Assembly (NCBI GenBank): GCA_031279555.1
Contig: JAITIK010000099.1
Location: 1-42,677 of the forward strand
Length of the DNA: 42,677 nucleotides
Reading direction: 5' to 3'
Source of the DNA: Treponema sp.
GTDB taxonomy: Bacteria; Spirochaetota; Spirochaetia; Treponematales; Breznakiellaceae
Shown here: positions 24,772 to 31,548 of the stretch, in pieces
Position numbering within the stretch: the stretch's first letter is position 1
How the letters are laid out: each line of letters starts with the position of its first letter
The notes under the pieces: model-generated
Database searches by the model: none
What the model was told of the DNA's origin: nothing
The model's input: only the letters and a program-made list of their open reading frames with translations
Made by a program: the position numbers and the translations under genes

Positions 24772-25773
24772 ATGATGAAGAAATTTTTTTACACGACCGG
24801 CGTAGCCGCCTGCGGCTACGCCGCAGGATGCGCCGTATGCCTTGCCCTGTTCTTTTTCTCTTGCAACTCGGCTAGTTCGGCGCCTAAAAAGGCTCAAAAT
24901 CCTTTTATTACTCTGGATAATGCCGGTGAATTTGAGCCGCTTGCGAAGGGCGGCGGCGTGTACCTCTCTATTGACGCGCAAGGGAGCCGCCCCATTCTTG
25001 ATTTGCTTTCTTTCAATGGACGCAGCGTCAAAGATGCCGCGTTGATGCTGGACAAAACCACCATGATAACGGCCGCCTTTTATCCCGAAAAGAATGGGGC
25101 GGACGGGCTGGACGCTCCCGCTTTTATGCTTTTCGCTCGCGGTTCATATCCAAAAGGGCTTGCCGATCTGTCGCTGGGGCTTGCCAAGGACTGGGAAAAA
25201 ACAAAATCTCTCGTCGCGCCCGTCTCGTACTGGCATTCAAAAACGAATAAGGCGGCGTTGGTCTTCAACAAAAAATACGCGCTGATTTCCAATGTTGATC
25301 CGTTCTCACCGACTAACGCGCTGGCTGAGCCGGGCGTGGCGCCGCCCGACGGGTTCGCTCTGTTCAAGCGGGACGCCGTTATTGCGGGCTGGCTTAACGA
25401 CGCCAATTCCGTACTCAACGCTTTTCTGGAAATGTACAATTTTCCGTTTGAGTTGGAAATAGCCGAGGTTTTTTTCAAGGTTTCAAAAGGAACCGGGATG
25501 CCAGCGGCGCCCGAGCCTCTATACGAAATTGAGGTGGGCATAGAGTCCGTGAGTGAGGATGAAGCTATGGGTTTGGTTGGACGTTTCAACTTGGCGCGTA
25601 TGTTCGCCGCGCAAATTGATGAAACCGTTGATATCCAGAATGGCATGCTGTTCCTCATGCAGAGACTTTTCTCCAGCGTCCCGAAACGAGACGGCGCCTT
25701 TCTTATCGTGAATATCGGTCAATTTAGCGCTGGACAAACCGCTTTACTTTTCAATCTTTTTTCAGTAAATTGA
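24772..25773 (+). CDS. lipoprotein, paralogue 2 of a tandem pair
   Basis: A 333-aa protein with an unusually long signal sequence ending in lipobox FFSC (about Cys 31). It repeats the plan of its neighbour: GEFEPLAKGGG, VYLSIDAQGSRPILDLL, MLDKTTMITAAFYPEK, GSYPKGLADLSLGLAKDW, YALISNVDPFSP, AGWLNDANS, and an end GQTALLFNLF. It starts 13 bases after paralogue 1, with only a weak GAAG upstream. A 24-bp perfect palindrome encodes part of the signal sequence (GVAACGYAA), which may be a later insertion. Surface or periplasmic location is likely; function unknown. Confidence 0.8.
   Translation: MMKKFFYTTGVAACGYAAGCAVCLALFFFSCNSASSAPKKAQNPFITLDNAGEFEPLAKGGGVYLSIDAQGSRPILDLLSFNGRSVKDAALMLDKTTMITAAFYPEKNGADGLDAPAFMLFARGSYPKGLADLSLGLAKDWEKTKSLVAPVSYWHSKTNKAALVFNKKYALISNVDPFSPTNALAEPGVAPPDGFALFKRDAVIAGWLNDANSVLNAFLEMYNFPFELEIAEVFFKVSKGTGMPAAPEPLYEIEVGIESVSEDEAMGLVGRFNLARMFAAQIDETVDIQNGMLFLMQRLFSSVPKRDGAFLIVNIGQFSAGQTALLFNLFSVN
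24799..24822. repeat. palindrome inside a signal-peptide coding region
   Basis: GGCGTAGCCGC and GCGGCTACGCC (11 bp, perfect) flank a two-base centre, 27 bases into the second lipoprotein gene. A related motif GCGGCTACGCCGC is found at about 42351. In RNA it would form a strong hairpin soon after the start codon. Confidence 0.8.
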
Positions 25774-25792
25774 AAGAAGAAAAGGAGAATAT

Positions 25793-26158
25793 ATGCCGAC
25801 GTATGAATATGAATGTAAAGATTGTGGCCACATTTTTGAAGCGTTTCAAAGTATGAGAGATGAGCCGCTCAAGGTCTGTCCTGAGTGTGGGAAAGAAATC
25901 CGGCGGCTTATCACAGGCGGAAGCGGGGTTATCTTTAAAGGAGGGGGCTTTTATATCACCGACGCGCAGGCTAAGCCAGCCGCTGGCGGCGCCAGCGCCG
26001 CAAAAGATGCGGTTAAAAATGACTCGACGGACAGCGCTGGCGGTGGTTCAACTGCGGACAAAAGCGGCGGCGCTGGCGGCGGAATACAAAAAAGAGAATC
26101 GGCAGATGGCAGAGGCTGTGCCGGCGGCGGCGCCGCTGAGAAAAAAGAAGCATCGTAA
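25793..26158 (+). CDS. FmdB-family zinc-ribbon protein
   Basis: A 121-aa protein whose first 50 residues match the FmdB/CxxC_CxxC_SSSS family: MPTYEYECKDCGHIFEAFQSM, CPECG, RLITGGSGVIFKGGGFY. C9-x2-C12 and the later C-x2-C bind zinc. The tail (about 60-121) is Gly/Ala/Ser-rich low complexity with charged ends. FmdB was named as a putative regulator of formamidase/amidase genes, but most members are uncharacterised. A strong AAGGAG lies before the start. It follows the lipoprotein pair and precedes another zinc-ribbon gene. Confidence 0.88.
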   Translation: MPTYEYECKDCGHIFEAFQSMRDEPLKVCPECGKEIRRLITGGSGVIFKGGGFYITDAQAKPAAGGASAAKDAVKNDSTDSAGGGSTADKSGGAGGGIQKRESADGRGCAGGGAAEKKEAS

Positions 26159-26183
26159 AAAACGAAGTTATTCTTGAAAAGTA

Positions 26184-26621
26184 ATGAAAAGAAAAAAAAA
26201 AGCTCAGAAAAAACAGATTCGTTTTTTCTGTGATAAATGCGGTTTTGAAGTTCCTCAAGACGCTAAAGTATGTCCAGACTGCGGATGCTCTTTTTCATCG
26301 GTAAAATGTCCCGCATGCGGTTTTATCGGGCAGGTGGCGTCTTTTCAAGACGGTTGCCCTGTATGCGGATATTCGACAGAGCAAATCGAAAACGCGCAGA
26401 CCAAGATGGCGCAATCCGCGTCCATACAGGCGGCGCAAAGCGCGCAAAGCTTCGAAACCGTGACCAGCGGACAAGAGACGTCAGCGAGCGTAGATATTTC
26501 TCGTATTATAAGAAAAGTCCGCCGATCTATACAGTATACGGAACTGCCGCTGTGGATATATATCATCACCAGCATTGCGTTGATTGTTTCAATGTTGGCG
26601 TTGTACTTTAACGTCAGGTGA
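26184..26621 (+). CDS. double zinc-ribbon protein with C-terminal membrane anchor
   Basis: A 145-aa protein that begins with a basic stretch (MKRKKKAQKKQ), then two zinc ribbons: CDKCGFEVPQDAKVCPDCGC and CPACG...CPVCGYS. A Gln/Ala/Ser linker (about 70-105) leads to one membrane segment IYIITSIALIVSMLALYF (about 124-141). The ribbons would face the cytoplasm. No specific role is known to me. It lies 25 bases after the fmdB-like gene and is probably cotranscribed with it. Confidence 0.75.
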   Translation: MKRKKKAQKKQIRFFCDKCGFEVPQDAKVCPDCGCSFSSVKCPACGFIGQVASFQDGCPVCGYSTEQIENAQTKMAQSASIQAAQSAQSFETVTSGQETSASVDISRIIRKVRRSIQYTELPLWIYIITSIALIVSMLALYFNVR

Positions 26622-26673
26622 GTTGTTCCTCGCTTTGTCATCCATTTCCGTTTTGAACGGAACTCTTGTCCGG

Positions 26674-26706
26674 CAAAGAACTAAACTTCGTTCTTTGTTC
26701 TTATTT
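26674..26706 (+). terminator. probable terminator after the zinc-ribbon gene
   Basis: CAAAGAAC (26674-26681) pairs perfectly with GTTCTTTG (26690-26697), followed by TTCTTATTT. A second small hairpin, TTCCGTT/AACGGAA, lies about 30 bases earlier. Confidence 0.5.
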
Positions 26707-26735
26707 GGATGGAAGCCATATCAAGGAGTATTGAA

Positions 26736-26879
26736 ATGATGGTATATGCTATTGTTGCGGCGCGGCTGGAAATGCGAAGCGTCCTTACGCTTATAAGCGT
26801 GACGCCTAAAAGCGCTCCCATTGCGCGGGACTGGACGCCGGTCGCCGTACAGTCTCCAAGGAAGCGCTATGACCAGTGA
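26736..26879 (+). CDS. possible 47-residue leader ORF before trxB
   Basis: ATG at 26736 follows AAGGAG by seven bases. The frame ends at TGA 26877-26879, overlapping the first 11 bases of trxB, so the two could be translationally coupled. The peptide begins MMVYAIVAARLEMRSV and is mildly hydrophobic then basic. A nested hairpin with ACGCTTATAAGCGT sits inside. It may be a regulatory leader or merely part of a longer transcript. Confidence 0.4.
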   Translation: MMVYAIVAARLEMRSVLTLISVTPKSAPIARDWTPVAVQSPRKRYDQ

Positions 26880-27807
26880 TTTACTTATTATAGGGGCGGG
26901 TCCTGCGGGACTCGCCGCCGCGCAATACGGAAGCCGTTCCGGTCTTGTAACAACGGTTGTTGAACAGCTTGCGCCGGGCGGGCAGGCGTTGCTTATCGAC
27001 AGACTGGAAAATTACCCGGGCAACATTGGAGCGGAAGGGCAAGAGCCGAAAACCGGCTTTGAAGTCGCCGAAGACATGCGCAGGCAGGCGGAGCAATTCG
27101 GCGCCCGCTTTATAAGTGGAACCGTGAAAAGCATTAGGAAAAACACTGCGGTATTCGAGGCGGCGACCCAAGACGAAACCCTGACCGCTCCTTCGGTGAT
27201 CATAGCGACCGGCGCCAAACGGAAACTCCTCAATGTGCCTGGGGAGCTTGAATTGTACGGGAAGGGCGTCTCGTACTGCGCCGCCTGTGACGGACCCTTT
27301 TTTAAAAACAAACGAATCTTCGTGATAGGCGGAGGCGATGCGGCCTGCGATGAAGCCCGCTATCTTGCGCGGCTTACCAAAACCGTCATCCTGTTGCACA
27401 GGCGGGACAAACTCCGCGCCCAGAAGGCGATAGTGGAACGAACGTTGCGCAATCCCAATATAACGGTGCGTTTTAACACGCGGCTTACCGCAATAAAAGG
27501 CGGAGCGTACGAGAATGTCGCCGCCGTGTCGCTTGAGAACGCCGTCACCGGTGAAAAAACAGAAGAGCCGGCGGATGCGGTGTTCATCTTTGCCGGATCG
27601 TCGCCGCAGATGCCGGGCATAGAAGGTCTCGTCCTTGATGAAGCGGGCTATATCGTAACAAATCAGCGAATGGAAACCTCCATTCCTGGGCTTTTCGCCG
27701 CAGGCGATGTACGTGCGACGCCTTTCCGTCAGGTAGTAGTGGCTGTGGGAGAGGGGGCCATAGCGGCGCATTGCGCGGCTGAGTGGCTAAGCGCAGCTAG
27801 CGCTTAG
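26869..27807 (+). CDS. trxB: thioredoxin reductase
   Basis: A 312-aa FAD/NADPH enzyme reducing thioredoxin. It has the FAD-binding GAGPAGLAAA at residues 9-18, the redox-active CAACDG at C137 and C140, the NADPH-binding GGGDAACDEA and the C-terminal GLFAAGDVRATPFRQVVVAVGEG. The start at 26869 is chosen because the flavin-binding strand begins there and AAGGA lies nine bases upstream; an upstream in-frame GTG-type start at 26821 is unlikely. The end of the gene forms a perfect palindrome CTAAGCGC/GCGCTTAG covering the stop codon (27787-27807). Confidence 0.95.
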   Translation: MTSDLLIIGAGPAGLAAAQYGSRSGLVTTVVEQLAPGGQALLIDRLENYPGNIGAEGQEPKTGFEVAEDMRRQAEQFGARFISGTVKSIRKNTAVFEAATQDETLTAPSVIIATGAKRKLLNVPGELELYGKGVSYCAACDGPFFKNKRIFVIGGGDAACDEARYLARLTKTVILLHRRDKLRAQKAIVERTLRNPNITVRFNTRLTAIKGGAYENVAAVSLENAVTGEKTEEPADAVFIFAGSSPQMPGIEGLVLDEAGYIVTNQRMETSIPGLFAAGDVRATPFRQVVVAVGEGAIAAHCAAEWLSAASA

Positions 27808-27870
27808 GTCTGCGCGTCCGATATAATCAGGCGACGCCGCAATTCGTTTGGCAGGTTTTTATTTTGGGGA

Positions 27871-27914
27871 AATCTCTGGAAACCGAAGTGGGCTTTCCAA
27901 AAGTTTTCTCTATA
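27871..27914. repeat. diverged palindromic element, family B-like
   Basis: Contains CTCTGGAAAC and a TTTCC arm, similar to the reverse complement of the element at 2704-2743 but with several changes. It lies between trxB and the TolC-like gene. The assignment is weak. Confidence 0.35.
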
Positions 27915-27988
27915 TTAAAAAGCCCTTTAAGGCGGGCGGACGCGCTCTGTTCGGAACATTTTCAGTTCAACGGGATGAATTGTGTATC

Positions 27989-28017
27989 TTGAGAAGGTAA
28001 AGATTGTTTCTTATAAG
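27989..28017 (+). promoter_or_regulatory. promoter of the tolC-like gene
   Basis: TTGAGA (27989-27994), a 17-base spacer and TATAAG (28012-28017). The leader of about 50 bases contains family A copy 3 and has no Shine-Dalgarno next to the ATG at 28073. Confidence 0.5.
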
Positions 28018-28023
28018 AATGTG

Positions 28024-28058
28024 TTCCAAAATCTGTCGCTCAGAGGCGCGTTTTGGAA
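28024..28058. repeat. dispersed palindrome, family A, copy 3
   Basis: TTCCAAAA (28024-28031) pairs with TTTTGGAA (28051-28058); the right half GCGCGTTTTGGAA matches the reverse of copy 1. It lies in the leader of the TolC-like mRNA, where it would fold. Confidence 0.5.
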
Positions 28059-28072
28059 AGCCTAATTGACAA

Positions 28073-29407
28073 ATGAAAAGAATCGGTACGTCAAAGCATA
28101 TTTTTTTATTCTTTTTTTCTTTGCTGCCATTGAAAGGCGGCTGGTTTTTGGATGCCCAACAGACGAATGTTATACACATTACGCTGGAAGAAGCGCAAGA
28201 GCGCGCTGTACAGCAGAGCATCAGCCTGCAAAAAAGCGCCATCGATCTTGAGTCCGCCGCATACTCGGCGTCCCACCTGTGGTCAGAATTTTTTCCCTCC
28301 CTAAGCGCAGGCGCGGGCTTCAGTTACGGATCGAATCTCTTTTCCAACGGCAGTTTTACATTGGAAGAAAACAATTTCAGTTACAGCCTTTCAGCAAGCG
28401 TGAGCCTTTCTCTGAACGCCGGACTTCCTTTGTCCATGCGAATTATCACCCTTGCGTATCAGAGCCAGTTGTTGACATACGAAGACACGAAGCGGCAGAT
28501 CAGCATACAGATTACGAAGGCTTTTTACAATCTGCTTGCGGAAAAACAAAACATCGCGCTTCTGGAGGAAAAACTCGATCTGGCGCAGAAACAGCGGGAA
28601 AAAAGCGCCGCCGCTTTCAGAAACGGACTTATTTCCGAACGGAGCGATATGCAAGCCCAATTTGCGGTGGAGAACGCCCGTCTTGACGCGAACAAGGCGT
28701 CCATTCAGCATGAGTCCCATCTGAGAGATTTTCTGACCCTGCTCGGCATGAACGTCTCTGCCGATCAAGTGGCGCTTGACGGCGCAATTGAAAGCGAGGA
28801 GATTTCTTTTGACGCTGAGGCGCTTATACGGGATATTCTTCCCAAAAGACCCGACATCGTGAAGCAACGGCAGACCATTGAGCGGCTTGAACTTGCCAAA
28901 CGGCAAAAAATTCTGTCAAGCAAAGCGCCTTCGGTGAGCGCTTCCATTCAATGGAGAGGAGGGACGGGAAGCGCCGCCCTACAGGGGCAGTTTTCCGACA
29001 GTATAACCGGAAGTCTTTCCGTCGCCATTCCCATTGATCCATGGATACCGGGAACTAAATCGGATCAAACCTTGAGAACCGCGGAAACGGATATTGAAAA
29101 GGCGCGGCTTGATCTGGTGAATATTGAAAATACCGCTAAAAATGAGATCAAAAACTTGTGCGCAAATTTGTGGAATTTGTGGGGAACCATTGAGATAGCC
29201 CGTATGCAGGTGAATATCGCAGAACGCGCGTACCAGCTTACGGAGCAGGCGTTCCAACAGGGCGCGGTGGAGATTTTAACGCTGGAAGATGCCCGCAACG
29301 CTTTGACCGCCGCCCGTCAGCAACTTTTAAGCGCGGAATTGGCGTACAAACTGGGCATACTGGACTTAGAGGCTGCGGTTAACGTCGATTTAATGAGTGA
29401 GGTATAG
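28073..29407 (+). CDS. TolC-family outer-membrane efflux protein
   Basis: A 444-aa protein with a signal sequence (FLFFFSLLPLKGGW, about 9-22) and two copies of the OEP repeat: ITLEEAQERAVQQSISLQKS near 35 and a later half with PDIVKQRQTIERLELAKRQ near 265. Each contributes coiled-coil hairpins and beta strands (for example LAEKQNIALLEEKLDLAQKQ). The C-terminal ALTAARQQLLSAELAYKLG is typical. It would form the outer-membrane channel of a tripartite exporter with the adaptor that follows one base after its stop. No Shine-Dalgarno is seen. Confidence 0.9.
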   Translation: MKRIGTSKHIFLFFFSLLPLKGGWFLDAQQTNVIHITLEEAQERAVQQSISLQKSAIDLESAAYSASHLWSEFFPSLSAGAGFSYGSNLFSNGSFTLEENNFSYSLSASVSLSLNAGLPLSMRIITLAYQSQLLTYEDTKRQISIQITKAFYNLLAEKQNIALLEEKLDLAQKQREKSAAAFRNGLISERSDMQAQFAVENARLDANKASIQHESHLRDFLTLLGMNVSADQVALDGAIESEEISFDAEALIRDILPKRPDIVKQRQTIERLELAKRQKILSSKAPSVSASIQWRGGTGSAALQGQFSDSITGSLSVAIPIDPWIPGTKSDQTLRTAETDIEKARLDLVNIENTAKNEIKNLCANLWNLWGTIEIARMQVNIAERAYQLTEQAFQQGAVEILTLEDARNALTAARQQLLSAELAYKLGILDLEAAVNVDLMSEV

Positions 29408-29408
29408 G

Positions 29409-30383
29409 ATGAATAGATCAAGAACACGCTATACACGAAGGATGGTGACCATCATCATTCTCGCGCTTATTTTTATATTCGTACTGTGCATCGTATTTTC
29501 GTACCTACAAAAAAGACAACCCCGGAACGCGGGGCAGAACGCCGATCCTCGGCAACCCTCGTCGCAAATAGGCGGCAGTACCTCCGCTGTCGCGAGAAAC
29601 GCGGTTGCGGTACGGATCGTGGTTGTTGAGAACGACGCAATCGAAAACACCATCCTGATAAACGGAGACATACTCACGGGCAGGGACGTTTCCATTTACC
29701 CGACCGTTGCGGGCAAGCTGTCGGAGTTGCGGCTCAAAATTGGGGATCCAGTTGCGCGGGGACAGGTGGTTGCGCTGGTTGATCCGTCTCGTCCCGGCGA
29801 AGTTTTTTCGCAAAGTCCCATTGTGTCAACCATAAGCGGAACGATCATGTCCTCCCCGATTGCCGCAGGCAATACGGTGTCCGCCACCACCGCAATCTAC
29901 ACGGTGGGCGACCTTTCCAACCTGCTGGTGGAAACCTTTGTGCCTGAGCGTTATGTGTCTTCGGTACAAAAAGGGTTGCCCGCCGCCGTTTCCATGGAAG
30001 CCTTTCCAGGTGAGACCTTCATGGCGGCGGTTGATGAGGTAAGCCCTGTACTCGATCCTTCAAGCCGTACATTGCGGATACGGCTGAAGTTCAACCAGCG
30101 AGACAGCCGGGTCAAAGCCGGCATGTTCGCCCAAGTGTCGCTCGTCACCCACAGAAGGATAGGCGTAAAGGTCATTCCCCGCGATGCGCTTATCAACACC
30201 TACGGCGTCTATATTGTGTTCACAGTTGACGATGATGGCAGGGCGCGGCGGAAGGAGGTTGCGCTTGGACTTGAGAGTGAAAGCATGGTTGAGATAGCGG
30301 AAGGGCTTGCGTTGGGCGAGCGGGTGATAGTCGCGGGGCAGAACTTTTTGTCAGACGGCGATCCGGTGAGGGTGGTTGAGTAG
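29409..30383 (+). CDS. HlyD/RND-type periplasmic adaptor protein
   Basis: A 324-aa membrane-fusion protein. One N-terminal anchor (about 16-33, IIILALIFIFVLCIVF) is followed by a barrel-sandwich domain with GDILTGRDVSIYPTVAGKL, the lipoyl-like half SGTIMSSPIAAGNTVSA, a beta-barrel (VEVSPVLDPSSRTLRIRLKF-type, here VDEVSPVLD) and a membrane-proximal part ending VIVAGQNFLSDGDPVRV. The hairpin domain is very short. The ATG at 29409 is used; a GTG at 29397 would overlap the tolC-like stop. An inner-membrane pump gene does not follow. Confidence 0.87.
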   Translation: MNRSRTRYTRRMVTIIILALIFIFVLCIVFSYLQKRQPRNAGQNADPRQPSSQIGGSTSAVARNAVAVRIVVVENDAIENTILINGDILTGRDVSIYPTVAGKLSELRLKIGDPVARGQVVALVDPSRPGEVFSQSPIVSTISGTIMSSPIAAGNTVSATTAIYTVGDLSNLLVETFVPERYVSSVQKGLPAAVSMEAFPGETFMAAVDEVSPVLDPSSRTLRIRLKFNQRDSRVKAGMFAQVSLVTHRRIGVKVIPRDALINTYGVYIVFTVDDDGRARRKEVALGLESESMVEIAEGLALGERVIVAGQNFLSDGDPVRVVE

Positions 30384-30402
30384 CTCCAACAGCGCGGGGC
30401 GG

Positions 30403-31536
30403 TCATTTACCGCTCGTCGCCTGAATGATGCCCAGCGTCCGTTCGGCGCAACGCTCCCATGAATAGGTTTTTACCCGCTCAAGTCCCAGAGAGCGGCAAT
30501 TATGGTAAACATTATGATTCATCGTCAGCGTTACGATCCGTTCGGCCATGTCTTCGGCGTCATTCGGGTCGAAGTACAGAGCCGCATGGTCGGCGGTTTC
30601 GGGAAGCGACGCGGCGCGGGCGCACGCCACCGGCACACCTGACGCCATCGCTTCAAGGACGCCCATGCCGAACCCTTCGTAAAGGGAGGGAATCACTACC
30701 ATATCGGCGCCTGCGTACAATTCCGGAAGGTTCTTTTGGGGAAAATGTCCGGGAAAGAATATGTCGGTCTTGTACGTCGCGGAACTGGCCGCCGCTTTAA
30801 CCTTTTCCGCGCCATGGCTTTCGCTTCCCGCGAGGATGAGTTTATGCGGGTAATGGGTTCTTTCTTTAAAGATGTCAAAAGCTTCGATCAACTTGATGTG
30901 ATTCTTGATTGGATGTTCAATGCGCGAGGTATACAAAATATAGGGCTGGTGGAAACTGAAGGGCTGAATTAACACCACGCTGTCCACATTTTTAGGACGC
31001 GGATAGAAAACCGTTGTATCAATGCCGTCCGGCACCACTTCAATACGAGATTCTTTCACTTTGGCAATGTCTATCAATTCCTGTTTGACAAAACTGCTTA
31101 CCGCGATAATCTTCTCCATTTGACGCAGAATGTTGGGAAACACAAAGCGGATGATGCGACCTAACGGATCTTTCTTTTCACGGATGCCCCAATAGGCGGC
31201 CATATCGTGAATCGTTCCTATGGTGGGGCAAGGCGAGTTGTTGGGAAGCCGTTTGTGTGCGGCCGGAAAAAAGCAGGCGGCATAACCGCGTTTTTTTGCA
31301 AATTTAGGGTATTGAAACAGATGCCAACTGAGATTTGCCAACCGTCTGTTTACAGAACATTGGGAGATGAAGTCTAATTGAGGGGCGGTTTCTTTATAGG
31401 CGAAGCGGTCGAATTCCCATCCGAATAATTCGTATTGTCCGCTGGATGGCGGAATCCGTTTTAAAAGTTGCAGTAAATATGCGCCAACCGCCGACTTGCC
31501 CCCGGCGCAAGCAAAGGTATCAATCCCTATTCTCAT
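30403..31536 (-). CDS. GT4-family glycosyltransferase
   Basis: A 377-aa GT-B fold enzyme transferring a sugar from a nucleotide donor. The N-terminal half has GKSAVGAYLLQLL and GTIHDMAAY; the C-terminal half has ILYTSRIEHPIKNH, LILAGSESHG, the PSLYEGFGMGVLEAMASGVPVACARAASLPE donor site (E-x7-E) and a final YSWERCAERTL. Acceptor and product are unknown; lipid, polysaccharide or trehalose-like products are possible. It is the last gene of the minus-strand run, 12 bases after the GH57-like gene, and converges with the adaptor gene at 30383. Confidence 0.9.
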   Translation of the reverse strand: MRIGIDTFACAGGKSAVGAYLLQLLKRIPPSSGQYELFGWEFDRFAYKETAPQLDFISQCSVNRRLANLSWHLFQYPKFAKKRGYAACFFPAAHKRLPNNSPCPTIGTIHDMAAYWGIREKKDPLGRIIRFVFPNILRQMEKIIAVSSFVKQELIDIAKVKESRIEVVPDGIDTTVFYPRPKNVDSVVLIQPFSFHQPYILYTSRIEHPIKNHIKLIEAFDIFKERTHYPHKLILAGSESHGAEKVKAAASSATYKTDIFFPGHFPQKNLPELYAGADMVVIPSLYEGFGMGVLEAMASGVPVACARAASLPETADHAALYFDPNDAEDMAERIVTLTMNHNVYHNCRSLGLERVKTYSWERCAERTLGIIQATSGK

Positions 31537-31548
31537 GAGGCGCCTCCG

